This document shows, piece after piece, positions 1-7,996 of a stretch of 64,000 bases of DNA. How positions within the stretch are numbered: position 1 is the first letter of the stretch; each line of letters starts with the position of its first letter. The position numbers and the translations under genes are program-made. The DNA is from Rhodococcus sp. Leaf247 (lineage in GTDB: Bacteria; Actinomycetota; Actinomycetes; Mycobacteriales; Mycobacteriaceae): contig NZ_LMRP01000001.1 in the NCBI RefSeq assembly GCF_001426185.1, positions 970,765 to 1,034,764 of the forward strand. The letters are read 5' to 3'. Below the pieces are notes generated by a model. The model had not been told where the DNA came from. It saw nothing but the letters and a program-made list of their open reading frames with translations, and made no database searches.

Positions 1-7
1 GAACTCC

Positions 8-787
8 GTGCGAAAACTGATCGTCGGGCTCGTCTTCATCCTGGCGCTCGCCCTCGCCGCCGACTTCGGGACCGCTGCGTACTCCGAATATCGGGTTTCA
101 CGCGCGCTCCGTGAGGGTGGCGACCTGGTGTCCGACCCCCAGGTGACCATCCACGGGTTCCCGTTCCTGACCCAGGCGGCAGAGGGCAGCTATCGCCGTG
201 TGGAGATACGCGCCCAGGACGTCCCGACGGAGTATGTCGAGAAGACCACCATCGAGGCGACGCTGCGTGACGTGCGGATTCCGCCGTCGGACCTGCTGGA
301 CGGGTCGGTGCGCACGGTGCCGATGCGCCAGCTCGATGCGCGCGTCCGTATCGACGCGACGGACCTCGGGCGCTTCCTGCAGATCCCGGATCTGCAGGTG
401 TCGACACCTCCCGCCGACCGATCGGACGGAACCGGCGGATCGGGCGGCTCCGGGGAGACCACGGCCGGGGCCGTGGTGCTGACCGGCACGGTTCCCGTCG
501 GCCCGGTGGATGCGGCCGTCAGTGTCACCGCGGAGCTGGTCCTCGACGGGGACGGCGTCTCGATCGTCGCGTCCGACCTGTATTTCGGCCCGGAGGGTGA
601 GGCGGATTTCACCATTCCCGACTTCCTGAAGCCCGCGGTTCTGGGTCTGTTCACGAAGAAGATCGATGCGCAGCAGCTCCCCTTCGGCATCCTGCCGTCG
701 ACGGTCTACGCCGAGGGCGGCCAGATCGTCATCGAGGGCAGCGCTCAGGACGTCACGATCGATCTCGACGAGATCCGCGCACCGTGA
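8..787 (+). CDS. LmeA-like (DUF2993) phospholipid-binding exported protein
   Basis: A 259-residue protein starting at GTG, with an N-terminal hydrophobic segment (about residues 4-22) that looks like an uncleaved signal or anchor. The rest has the DUF2993 pattern: a 'DPQVTIHGFPFLTQ' stretch near residue 43 and a C-terminal 'LPFGI' motif. The mycobacterial member LmeA (Rv0817c) is a periplasmic phospholipid-binding protein that helps lipomannan elongation. A low-complexity Gly/Ser/Thr linker lies near residues 138-150. The start is only seven bases into the window, so an upstream start cannot be excluded, although the length fits the family. It overlaps the thioredoxin gene by GTGA. Confidence 0.8.
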   Translation: MRKLIVGLVFILALALAADFGTAAYSEYRVSRALREGGDLVSDPQVTIHGFPFLTQAAEGSYRRVEIRAQDVPTEYVEKTTIEATLRDVRIPPSDLLDGSVRTVPMRQLDARVRIDATDLGRFLQIPDLQVSTPPADRSDGTGGSGGSGETTAGAVVLTGTVPVGPVDAAVSVTAELVLDGDGVSIVASDLYFGPEGEADFTIPDFLKPAVLGLFTKKIDAQQLPFGILPSTVYAEGGQIVIEGSAQDVTIDLDEIRAP

Positions 788-1230
788 CCGCCGTTCTCGT
801 CCTCGTCGTCGCACTGGTGCTGGCCGGAGTGGTCGGCCTGTGGCTCAGGCGGCGCGAAGGCGCCGTCCGGTCGACCGAACCCGGCACCGCGTCCGCGAGT
901 CGCGCGGACGCCCTCCGCGCCGTCGGTGTGCGCGACGGCGCGGTGACGGTGCTGCACTTCTCGGCCACGTGGTGCGGTCCGTGCGCGGCCGTGCGCCGGG
1001 TGGTGGCCTCCGTGGTCTCCGATCTCGACGCGTCCGGGCGCGCAGTGTCCGACGTCGAGGTCGACATGGACGAACAGCCGCAGCTCGCCCGCGAGTTCGG
1101 TGTCATGTCGTTGCCGACGACGTTCGTGCTCGACCCGTCGATGCGGGAGCGCTCGCGTGCGTCCGGGGTGCCATCCGTCGCCGACCTGCGTACCGCGATC
1201 CTGGCTGCGTCCGGACCCACGACTTCGTGA
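784..1230 (+). CDS. Membrane-anchored thioredoxin-like protein (ThiX type)
   Basis: A 148-residue protein with one N-terminal transmembrane helix (residues 2-20) and a thioredoxin fold carrying the WCGPC active site (Cys64, Cys67). The cis-proline motif 'SLPTTFVLD' is also present. It probably acts as a disulfide reductase or relay, with the N-terminal anchor placing it at the membrane. The GTG start overlaps the stop of the LmeA-like gene (GTGA), so the two are translationally coupled. A thioredoxin gene sits at the same place in M. tuberculosis (Rv0816c). The sulfur operon follows, separated by a leader peptide. Confidence 0.85.
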   Translation: MTAVLVLVVALVLAGVVGLWLRRREGAVRSTEPGTASASRADALRAVGVRDGAVTVLHFSATWCGPCAAVRRVVASVVSDLDASGRAVSDVEVDMDEQPQLAREFGVMSLPTTFVLDPSMRERSRASGVPSVADLRTAILAASGPTTS

Positions 1231-1246
1231 TCCTCGCCATCGTGCG

Positions 1247-1252
1247 TACGAT
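1247..1252 (+). promoter_or_regulatory. Candidate -10 element for the leader peptide transcript
   Basis: TACGAT resembles an actinobacterial SigA -10 hexamer. A transcript starting 7-8 bases downstream would begin at or next to the GTG at 1260, giving a leaderless leader-peptide mRNA. The -35 region is weak. This is inferred from spacing only. Confidence 0.4.
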
Positions 1253-1259
1253 GGCCTGC

Positions 1260-1346
1260 GTGACCGCCAGCCACGAGCTTCTGCTCACCCGACGCCGCAC
1301 AGTAGATCTGTGCCGCCTCGGCGGCTGTTGCTGCCGTTGCCGCTGA
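1260..1346 (+). CDS. Cysteine-rich regulatory leader peptide of the sulfur operon
   Basis: A 28-codon ORF beginning MTASHELLLTRRRTVDLCR and ending in a run with CCC and a further Cys: five Cys in the last eleven residues. This matches the 'putative leader peptide' family found before actinobacterial sulfur genes. In mycobacteria such poly-Cys uORFs act as cysteine-responsive attenuators: ribosome stalling at Cys codons changes access to the downstream ribosome binding site. It lies 162 bases before the DUF4395 gene, which starts a thiosulfate sulfurtransferase operon. An in-frame ATG at 1251 is possible, but GTG at 1260 gives the MTASHELLLTRRR start I know from this family and fits a leaderless transcript. 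Confidence 0.85.
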   Translation: MTASHELLLTRRRTVDLCRLGGCCCRCR

Positions 1347-1508
1347 CGACGGTCCTTCCCCAGCGCTGATCCGCTCCCGCGCCGCGTGCACCTCACGCCG
1401 CCGGTAGAGACGTATCCCGAGGAAGACCATCGGCCGCCCGCGTATCCCGCGTGCCCCGGCCTTCCGCGCTCGGTCCCACCACTCTTTCCTCACCGCAGGA
1501 GCATCTCG

Positions 1509-1976
1509 ATGCCAACTCCCACCGCGAGTCCCTCACAGGTCGACGTGCGGGGTCCCCGGTTCGTCGCCTGGGTCACCACCGTCGTCCTGGTCGTCACTCT
1601 CCTCGTCTCCACCGTGTCCCTCTCCGCGGCCGCGATCATCCTGGGTCTGCAGACTCTCGTCTTCGCCTACGGCGCTGCCGCAGGTCCGGCCGCACACCCC
1701 TACGGCCGCGTCTACGCCGCAGTGGTCGCACCACGGCTCGGGCCGGTGCAGGAGAAGGAACCGGCGACACCTCTGCGGTTCGCGCAGGGCCTGGGGTTCG
1801 TGTTCGCGGTCGTCGGCACGGCAGGCTTCGCTCTCTCCTCCACCGCCGTCGGGACGATCGCTACCGGACTCGCCCTGTTCGCAGCCGTCCTGAACGCCGC
1901 CTTCGGTATCTGCCTGGGCTGCAAGATCTACCCACTCGCGAGCCGGCTCCTGCCTGCTCGACAAGCCATCTCCTGA
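1509..1976 (+). CDS. DUF4395 integral membrane protein
   Basis: A 155-residue protein with about four hydrophobic helices (residues 19-35, 38-58, 94-110, 113-134) followed by the DUF4395 signature CLGCKIY (Cys135, Cys138). It starts at ATG 1509, preceded by AGGAG seven bases upstream; a longer reading from 1386 would have no such site. DUF4395 proteins are typically encoded beside sulfurtransferase and thioredoxin genes. The paired cysteines suggest a redox or sulfur-relay role at the membrane, but no activity is established to my knowledge. It is the first gene of the operon with the sulfurtransferase, 40 bases upstream of it. Confidence 0.85.
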   Translation: MPTPTASPSQVDVRGPRFVAWVTTVVLVVTLLVSTVSLSAAAIILGLQTLVFAYGAAAGPAAHPYGRVYAAVVAPRLGPVQEKEPATPLRFAQGLGFVFAVVGTAGFALSSTAVGTIATGLALFAAVLNAAFGICLGCKIYPLASRLLPARQAIS

Positions 1977-2016
1977 TCCACCCGTCACCTGTAGAAGAAG
2001 AATCGAAAGGAACCAC

Positions 2017-2850
2017 ATGGCTCGCTCCGACGTCCTGGTCACTGCCGACTGGGCCGAGCAGAACCTGCATGCTCCCAAGACCGTGTTCGTCGAGGTCGAC
2101 GAGGACACCAGCGCCTACGACACCGGCCACATCGAGGGTGCCGTGAAGCTCGACTGGAAGTCCGACCTCCAGGATCCGGTCCTTCGCGACTTCCTCAACC
2201 AGGAGCAGTTCTCCGACCTGCTGTCGACCCGCGGCATCGCCAACGACGACACCGTGATCCTCTACGGCGGCAACAACAACTGGTTCGCCGCGTACGCGTA
2301 CTGGTACTTCAAGCTGTACGGCCACAAGGACGTTCGTCTGCTCGACGGCGGCCGCAAGAAGTGGGAACTGGACGGTCGTCCGCTCAGCACCGACGCCGTC
2401 TCGCGCGAGACCACGTCGTACAAGGCCGAGGCTCCCGACCTGTCGATCCGCGCGTTCCGCGACGAGGTCATCGCCGCCATCGGCACCAAGAATCTCCTCG
2501 ACATCCGCTCCCCCGACGAGTACTCCGGCAAGATCCTCGCGCCGGCGCACCTCCCCCAGGAGCAGAGCCAGCGTCCGGGCCACATCCCCGGAGCCGTCAA
2601 CGTTCCGTGGAGCAAGGCTGCCAACGAGGACGGCACCTTCAAGTCCGACGAGGAACTAAAGGAGCTCTACGACGGTGTCGGCATCGATCCCGCCAAGGGC
2701 ACCATCGCGTACTGCCGCATCGGCGAGCGTTCGTCGCACAGCTGGTTCGCACTGACCCAGCTGCTCGGCTACGACAACGTCAAGAACTACGACGGCAGCT
2801 GGACCGAGTACGGCTCCCTCGTCGGAGCACCGATCGAGTTGGGAGCGTAA
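2017..2850 (+). CDS. Thiosulfate sulfurtransferase (rhodanese, CysA/SseA type)
   Basis: A 277-residue protein with two rhodanese domains: an inactive N-terminal one (about residues 7-125) and a catalytic C-terminal one (about 150-275). The active-site loop CRIGERS contains nucleophile Cys233, which forms the persulfide. Rhodaneses of this type move sulfane sulfur from thiosulfate to a thiophilic acceptor. The sequence closely resembles the mycobacterial CysA2/CysA3 group. A GAAAGG ribosome binding site precedes the ATG. The gene lies between DUF4395 and DUF1416, three bases from the latter, as in the cysA2-sseC2 pair. Confidence 0.93.
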   Translation: MARSDVLVTADWAEQNLHAPKTVFVEVDEDTSAYDTGHIEGAVKLDWKSDLQDPVLRDFLNQEQFSDLLSTRGIANDDTVILYGGNNNWFAAYAYWYFKLYGHKDVRLLDGGRKKWELDGRPLSTDAVSRETTSYKAEAPDLSIRAFRDEVIAAIGTKNLLDIRSPDEYSGKILAPAHLPQEQSQRPGHIPGAVNVPWSKAANEDGTFKSDEELKELYDGVGIDPAKGTIAYCRIGERSSHSWFALTQLLGYDNVKNYDGSWTEYGSLVGAPIELGA

Positions 2851-2853
2851 GAC

Positions 2854-3162
2854 ATGTGCGGAGCACCAGTTCAGGGACAGACCCTTCCGGCCGGCGTCGA
2901 CATCGAGAAGGAAACGGTCATCACCGGCCGCGTCCTCGCGAAGTCGGACGGCCAGCCCGTGGGCGGCGCGTACGTGCGTCTGCTCGACAGCACCGGTGAG
3001 TTCACCGCCGAGGTCGTCGCATCGGGAACCGGTGACTTCCGGTTCTTCGCTGCGCCGGGCACGTGGACGCTGCGCGCCCTGTCCGCCAGTGGCAACGGCG
3101 ACGTCACCATCTCCCCCGAGTCCGCCGGACTTCACGAGGCAGAGATCGCCATCGGCGCCTGA
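2854..3162 (+). CDS. DUF1416 protein (SseC type)
   Basis: A 102-residue protein beginning MCGAPVQGQTLPAGVD, the typical start of DUF1416/SseC proteins. The body looks like a small beta-sandwich (carboxypeptidase-regulatory-like): 'VITGRVLAKSDGQPVGGAYVRL' is split across two strands, then 'STGEFTAEV'. It is always found with actinobacterial CysA-type sulfurtransferases, and Cys2 could take part in sulfur chemistry, but its function is unknown. It begins three bases after the sulfurtransferase stop and ends the operon before a strong hairpin. Confidence 0.88.
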   Translation: MCGAPVQGQTLPAGVDIEKETVITGRVLAKSDGQPVGGAYVRLLDSTGEFTAEVVASGTGDFRFFAAPGTWTLRALSASGNGDVTISPESAGLHEAEIAIGA

Positions 3163-3178
3163 CCGCCTCCGATCGACA

Positions 3179-3213
3179 AGAGCCCCGCCCGAGCAGTTCT
3201 CGGGCGGGGCTCT
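3179..3213. terminator. Bidirectional terminator hairpin
   Basis: A perfect 15-bp stem (3179-3193 paired with 3199-3213) with a 5-base loop, followed by TCTTCG on the plus strand. It sits between two convergent genes, 16 bases after DUF1416 and 13 bases after the end of the cutinase-like gene, so it can serve both directions. Confidence 0.85.
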
Positions 3214-3225
3214 TCGCGTTCGTCT

Positions 3226-4716
3226 CTACTTGCCGGGTTCGGGCGGCAGTCCGAGCGACTTCAGCACTTCTTCCCATGTCGACGGCACGGTCTCCGTCGG
3301 CGTGGCCGGCGGTGCGAGGTACCCGGGGGCCACCGGGGGGATCACCCGGGGAGCCCCGACGCCGTCGGCTGCCGGCGGGACGGCCGGCTCGGTCACCGGC
3401 GGCTTCTCACTCTCGTCCCTCGCGATGTCGGTGATCCACCGGATCAGCTTCTCGCTCTCCCAGTCCCTACCGTTGTCCGGGAAGTTGTCCCAGTAGTAGA
3501 GGTGCTGGAGGAACCCGAGCTCGATGTACGGCTTCTCCCACAGCTGCGGGATGTCCGCGTTGTCCGCGGCGAAACCCTTCGCTTCGGCCGCCAGCTTCGC
3601 CTCGACGACACTGCGGCCCGGTCCCATGGCCCACTGCGCGGCGTCGAACATCTCCTGCGGCGACGGCGCAGGCTCGTCGGCGGTGGGTTCGGTGCGGTCG
3701 GACACGCGCAGCATGACGTCGAGAACGGACTCGTCGGACGTCGCGAATCCGGGGTCGGAGAACACGTGCGCGATGGTGCGCGCGGCCACGTCGGACGACA
3801 CGGCGGCGAACTCGGTGACCGTCCGTGCGGGGTCGAGAAGTGTGAAGTGCATGCGCCCGAACACGTTCAGCGCCAACGGGAGTACGCCCAGATTCTCGGG
3901 GGCGTCGCAGGCGATGTCCATCGGACGGCAGGCCCACCGGATCTTGTCGGTCAGCGTTCCGTAGTCCTTCGGCTCCGAGGACATGAAGCCGCCCCCGGGA
4001 GGTCCCGGCTTGTCCAACGACGCGGTGCCCGCGGGTCGGTAGGGATCGCCGACGAGGGCGACCCCGGCGATGTCGTCGGACGTGACGTGGGCCGTCGACG
4101 GGCGTGACCCGATGTCGACGGCCAGACGTTCGACCGCTTCGGCGCCGACGCTGTAGCCGAGCAGGACGTACTTCGTCGACGTCCCGCACGCAGTCTTGTT
4201 CTCGTCGATCATCCGGGTCATCGTGCTCAGGCCCTCGCGCACCGACTCCTGGTAGGTGGGCACCGGATCGGCCACCGCGACGCCGTACTCGGAGGCATAG
4301 GGGACGTAGACCCACCCGACGCGTCCGGGGTACTCGGCGTTGGCCTCACCCGTCGGAACGGTCACGTTGCCGACCCAGTTCGACCACGGCAGTCGGTCGA
4401 CCTCGTCGACGGGATTCCTGTCCGACTCCGAGTCGGTCGCTCCCGTGATCGCGACGATCAGGACATCGGGGCAGTCGTAGGCGTAGTTGTTCGGATCCTG
4501 GTCGACCTTGTTTCCCAGGCCGAACGTGTCCAGTACGGACTCGACCGGGTCGTCGCCGAGGCCGAGCGGATCCGACGGTGTGATCGGGGCGGCCGCGGCG
4601 ACGGACGTCTGCAGGACACTCACCGCCAGCAGGGCCGTCGCACACACGGCGAACACTCGTGTGGCGGCTCCACCGGGCGACATCCGCCCCGTCCTCGACT
4701 CCATGACCCTCTTCAC
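3226..4716 (-). CDS. Exported cutinase-family serine esterase/lipase
   Basis: An alpha/beta-hydrolase of the cutinase superfamily. After a signal peptide (hydrophobic '[16 protein letters not shown]' ending in AAAA) it has the serine motif GYSVGA, an Asp in 'GDP', and a late His in 'RMHFTLL'. Conserved cysteines ('YDCPDV', 'ACGTS', '[14 protein letters not shown]') suggest disulfides outside the membrane. The C-terminus is proline-rich. Likely substrates are cell-envelope or external ester lipids. The reading frame is open upstream to 4818; I place the start at GTG 4716, behind GGAGAG, with ATG 4704 as the alternative, because the upstream part does not look like a signal peptide. Confidence 0.75.
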   Translation of the reverse strand: MKRVMESRTGRMSPGGAATRVFAVCATALLAVSVLQTSVAAAAPITPSDPLGLGDDPVESVLDTFGLGNKVDQDPNNYAYDCPDVLIVAITGATDSESDRNPVDEVDRLPWSNWVGNVTVPTGEANAEYPGRVGWVYVPYASEYGVAVADPVPTYQESVREGLSTMTRMIDENKTACGTSTKYVLLGYSVGAEAVERLAVDIGSRPSTAHVTSDDIAGVALVGDPYRPAGTASLDKPGPPGGGFMSSEPKDYGTLTDKIRWACRPMDIACDAPENLGVLPLALNVFGRMHFTLLDPARTVTEFAAVSSDVAARTIAHVFSDPGFATSDESVLDVMLRVSDRTEPTADEPAPSPQEMFDAAQWAMGPGRSVVEAKLAAEAKGFAADNADIPQLWEKPYIELGFLQHLYYWDNFPDNGRDWESEKLIRWITDIARDESEKPPVTEPAVPPAADGVGAPRVIPPVAPGYLAPPATPTETVPSTWEEVLKSLGLPPEPGK

Positions 4717-4892
4717 CGGCACCTCTCCGACCACGTATCTGCAGTTCCGACATCGGAACGCTCCGACCCTATGCAACCCGGCGGCCGTTCGGACCGACGC
4801 GAGCTTGTCATCGGTCACAAGGTCTGCGGCCCGAACAGTCGGGCGCCCGGGCCAGGAACGACGACCGACGCGCCGCGGTCTACACTCGATAC

Positions 4893-4991
4893 GTGGTCAT
4901 CTTCTTCGAGGTACTCCTGGTGCTGGCGTCGATTCTCATCGCCTGGTTCTCCCTGTACGTGGTCTACCGCTTGGTCACCGACGAGTCGTGA
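4893..4991 (+). CDS. Small single-helix membrane peptide
   Basis: A 32-residue ORF starting at GTG: one hydrophobic helix ([17 protein letters not shown], then SLYVVYRL) and a charged tail TDES. It is too short for ordinary gene calling. Its stop overlaps the start of the nitrobindin-like gene (TCGTGA), so the two are probably co-translated. Codon use looks typical of the genome (third-position GC-rich). It may anchor or assist the downstream heme-binding protein; this is inference from coupling alone. Confidence 0.65.
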   Translation: MVIFFEVLLVLASILIAWFSLYVVYRLVTDES

Positions 4992-5665
4992 GCAGTCCGT
5001 TCGACGACGGCCGGTCCGGCAGCGCATCGCCACGCCTGAGTGGTGACGAGGCAGTAGCGCGCGCCGAGGATCGGGCCAAGGAGACTGCGGGTCGCAACAT
5101 CCCGGTGCTCCCCGACCTTCCGGCGACCGACGACACCGCCAATCTGCGACTCGGCGTCGACATCTCGCATTCCGTTCTGGCCCTCCTCCCCCTCGTGGGC
5201 GTGTGGCGGGGCGACGGTGAAGGACATGACGCCGACGGCGACTACACCTTCGGCCAGCAGATCATCGTGAGTCACGACGGCGGCCCGTACCTGACGTGGG
5301 AGTCCCGGACCTGGCGCACCGACGCCGACGGCGCCTACACGGCCGAGGATCTTCGCGAGTCCGGCTTCTGGCGCGTCAGCGGATCCGGCATCGCGGGTGC
5401 CGAGGACGAGGAAACTCTCGAGCTTCTGCTGACACACGCGACCGGCCTCATCGAGCTCTACTACGGGCGCGCGCTGACACAGTCGTCGTGGGAGTTGGCC
5501 ACCGACGTCGTCATCCGCACCACCTCCGCCGCGCTCGTGGGCGGGGCGAAGCGTCTGTACGGCATCGTCGACGGCGGCGATCTGGCGTATGTCGAGGAGC
5601 GCGTCGGACCGGACGGCGATCTCGCCCCCCGATTGTCCGCACGCCTCGCCCGCTACGTCGGCTGA
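4988..5665 (+). CDS. Nitrobindin-like (FABP-like) heme-binding protein
   Basis: A 225-residue protein with a nitrobindin/THAP4-like beta-barrel: the signature '[22 protein letters not shown]' (here over two strands, about residues 74-95), then 'YLTWESRTW' and 'ESGFWRV'. Bacterial nitrobindins bind ferric heme and react with peroxynitrite or nitric oxide; the M. tuberculosis member in this position is Rv0813c. The start at GTG 4988 overlaps the stop of the small membrane peptide. The longer reading frame upstream has no protein-like sequence. Confidence 0.82.
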   Translation: MSSPFDDGRSGSASPRLSGDEAVARAEDRAKETAGRNIPVLPDLPATDDTANLRLGVDISHSVLALLPLVGVWRGDGEGHDADGDYTFGQQIIVSHDGGPYLTWESRTWRTDADGAYTAEDLRESGFWRVSGSGIAGAEDEETLELLLTHATGLIELYYGRALTQSSWELATDVVIRTTSAALVGGAKRLYGIVDGGDLAYVEERVGPDGDLAPRLSARLARYVG

Positions 5666-5668
5666 CCT

Positions 5669-5965
5669 CTACTCAGCGCTCGCTTCGGCATCGTCCTTCG
5701 AGGACGACTCGTCGTCGGAGTCGGCCTTCTCCGGATCGAAGTCGGCGAACGCGGTTCCCGACACGGTGCCGTTGGTGCCCGGCAGTGTGACCGTCTCGCG
5801 GGCGCCCGTCTTGTACCGGTCGTTCAGTCCGTCCATCTTCTCGCCGGCGCGGTCGAGGTCCTCCTGCGTCAACTCGGGGCCCACCGTGTCCTCGTTCGAC
5901 GTGGTCGTGTCGGCATCGTCGGACTCTGTGGTCTCGGTGGTCTCGCTGCTGCGGTCGTCAGTCAT
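5669..5965 (-). CDS. Acidic, probably disordered small protein
   Basis: A 98-residue protein starting MTDDRSSETTETTESDD, very rich in Asp, Glu, Ser and Thr at both ends, with a short conserved-looking centre ('LTQEDLDRAGEKMDGLNDRYKTGA'). I do not recognise a family. The longer start at 5983 (MCQCGC) lacks a good ribosome binding site. It converges with the nitrobindin-like gene, whose stop is three bases away. Confidence 0.6.
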   Translation of the reverse strand: MTDDRSSETTETTESDDADTTTSNEDTVGPELTQEDLDRAGEKMDGLNDRYKTGARETVTLPGTNGTVSGTAFADFDPEKADSDDESSSKDDAEASAE

Positions 5966-6054
5966 GCACCCACACTGACACACCGTCGGCGTCGCCTCGG
6001 CAGAACGGGAAAGACCGTCGTCGGTAATGGTCCCGATCGACCCCGGACATGACG

Positions 6055-6130
6055 CGACCCCCGAGCCCTACCGGTACACCCTTGCGGGAGTACGGGTCTC
6101 GGTCTGGACGGACCGAGGGCTCGGGGGTCG
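6055..6130. other. Long inverted repeat in a ~300-base intergenic region
   Basis: A perfect 15-bp inverted repeat (6055-6069 with 6116-6130) encloses a 46-base loop that holds a nested 5-bp hairpin (6100-6104 with 6111-6115). The surrounding gap, 5966-6265, holds no convincing coding sequence. On the minus strand it lies about 135 bases past the cydC stop, and upstream of the acidic protein gene. It could be a terminator region, a structured 5' leader or a small RNA. Confidence 0.5.
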
Positions 6131-6265
6131 GGTAGCTGCCTGGTATTCGCCCGCCGCTCGCGCGGTGAGTGATATCCGTCAGCGGGTGCGGCTAGCGGGC
6201 AGCCACCTCACGCGTCCAAGAGTCATACAATTCCAGACCACCTCCTCTCTCGTGTACTGACGACG

Positions 6266-7996
6266 CTACGCGTGGAACAGCGCGCTCTGCAACGGCTTTT
6301 TCTCGGAGCGAACAGACGATGTCCGGACCGCGCCGGCAGGGGCCTCGCCGCGGACGTGGAGTGTGCGCACACCATTCGGTACCGGACTGTGCGTCACGAC
6401 CACGACGGACCGCTCCGGCTCGAACAGTCCGCCTGCGGGGTCGAGCGCCGCGGAGAGAAGCCGAGCCGACGATGCGTCGTCCAGGTGCTCGGTGGGTTCG
6501 TCGACGACCAGCACCGACGCTCGCGACACCACCGCCCGCGCCAGGAGCAGTCGACGACGCTGCCCGCCGGATATCGCTCGATCCCCGCCTTCCAGCAGGG
6601 TGTGCAGTCCCCCGGGCAGGGTCTCGACCCAGTCACCGAGACCCACTCGCTGCACGGCGTCCAGAGCGTCGCGCTCGGTGAGGTCGCCGCGCACCACCCG
6701 AAGATTCTCCAGCACGGTCGTCTCGAAGACGTGTGCGTCCTCGGCGAAGTAGGTCACCTCGGCGCGCAACCAGTCCTCGGGCACGTCGTCGATCGGGTGA
6801 CCCGCCACGCGCACCTCCCCCGAGATCGCCGGCACGAGCCCGGCGAGTGTCATGGCCAGAGTCGACTTGCCGATGCCGCTCGGGCCCACGATCGCTATGC
6901 GCGCACCGGGTTCCAGACGCAGCGACACAGGCGCGGTGTGGGCGCGCCCGCGGCCGGCGACCACGGCGTCCCCCTCGAGACTCACATCCCCGGTGGGGAC
7001 CGACCGATCGGCGGCCGCGTGTCCGGGGCCCGCCGAGTCGACCAGAGCCATGATGCGCCGGGCCGCCGCGGAGCCTCGCACCAGAGCGACAGCCGCCGCA
7101 GGCACGGCCCCTGTCGCCTCGAAGGCCGCGAGGGGCACGAGGACGACGACGGCCAGGCCCGTCGGATCGGCACCCCCGGAGAATCCCGTTCCGCTCCCGT
7201 AGGCCGCGATGCCCGTGATGAGCGCTCCGAGAACGGCGGCCCCCATCGACAGGGGCGTCGCCGCAGCGGACAACGCGGACCACGTTCCGGCGCGATCCTG
7301 CGCTGCGGCGGCGGCCGCGTCCGCCTCGTCCGCCCGGCGTCGGACGTCCGCCAGACGGCCCGAGACGCGCAATTCGGCGGCGTGGTCGACGGCCGTGACG
7401 GCATGTCCCGCATAGTCGGCCCGCGCGAGAAGCAGGGCCTGCGCCGACGCCGTCTCGGCCCGACCCGCGAGCCACGGCGCGACGACACCGGACACGAACA
7501 GTGCTGCGGCGAGGATCGTCGCGGCTGCGGGCGACCACACGGCGACCACACCGACCGCCGCGACCGAGATCACCGACGCGACCGCGACGGGGACGAGCGC
7601 GCGCACCACCACGTCGCCGACGGCGTCCACGTCGGCGCCGGTACGCACGAGGAGATCTCCCCGTCGCAGAGTTACGGAGGCCGACGAATTCCCCTGCGCA
7701 AGAATGTGATACAGCGAGGACCGCGCCGACACCATTCCTCGCAACGCGACATCGTGGGTCGCCAACCTCTCGAGGTAGCGGCACAGGCCGCGAGTGATTC
7801 CGAGGGCGCGCACCGCGACGACGGCGACGGACAGGTGCAGCACCGGGGGCATCTGCCATGCCCGCGTGATGAGCCACGCCGACAGCGCCGACAGCGCGAG
7901 CGCGCTGCCGAGCGTCGCGACTCCCGCCAGGACGGCGCGGATCATCCTGCGCGGCTCGAGGTCGAGAAGACGCACAGCCCTCACGAGGTCGTTCAT
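6266..7996 (-). CDS. cydC: CydC, subunit of the heterodimeric ABC exporter needed for cytochrome bd assembly
   Basis: A 576-residue fused permease-ATPase. The N-terminal half has six hydrophobic helices starting near residue 20. The C-terminal nucleotide-binding domain has Walker A 'GPSGIGKST', signature 'ISGGQRRR' and Walker B 'VLVVDEPTEHLD'. CydDC exports reduced thiols (glutathione, cysteine in E. coli) and is required for heme insertion in the bd oxidase. The ATG at 7996 overlaps the cydD stop (ATGA). The frame remains open far upstream within cydD, but that part is not protein-like. Confidence 0.92.
   Translation of the reverse strand: MNDLVRAVRLLDLEPRRMIRAVLAGVATLGSALALSALSAWLITRAWQMPPVLHLSVAVVAVRALGITRGLCRYLERLATHDVALRGMVSARSSLYHILAQGNSSASVTLRRGDLLVRTGADVDAVGDVVVRALVPVAVASVISVAAVGVVAVWSPAAATILAAALFVSGVVAPWLAGRAETASAQALLLARADYAGHAVTAVDHAAELRVSGRLADVRRRADEADAAAAAAQDRAGTWSALSAAATPLSMGAAVLGALITGIAAYGSGTGFSGGADPTGLAVVVLVPLAAFEATGAVPAAAVALVRGSAAARRIMALVDSAGPGHAAADRSVPTGDVSLEGDAVVAGRGRAHTAPVSLRLEPGARIAIVGPSGIGKSTLAMTLAGLVPAISGEVRVAGHPIDDVPEDWLRAEVTYFAEDAHVFETTVLENLRVVRGDLTERDALDAVQRVGLGDWVETLPGGLHTLLEGGDRAISGGQRRRLLLARAVVSRASVLVVDEPTEHLDDASSARLLSAALDPAGGLFEPERSVVVVTHSPVPNGVRTLHVRGEAPAGAVRTSSVRSEKKPLQSALFHA

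Noticed and set aside
3226..4818. Start of the cutinase-like gene at 4818
   Set aside because: The first 34 residues of that reading lack signal-peptide character, while GTG 4716 and ATG 4704 lie close before a clear signal peptide.
6027..6260. A 77-codon plus-strand open frame in the gap after the acidic protein gene
   Set aside because: No ribosome binding site and no family resemblance; it includes the inverted repeat arms, better explained as structured non-coding sequence.
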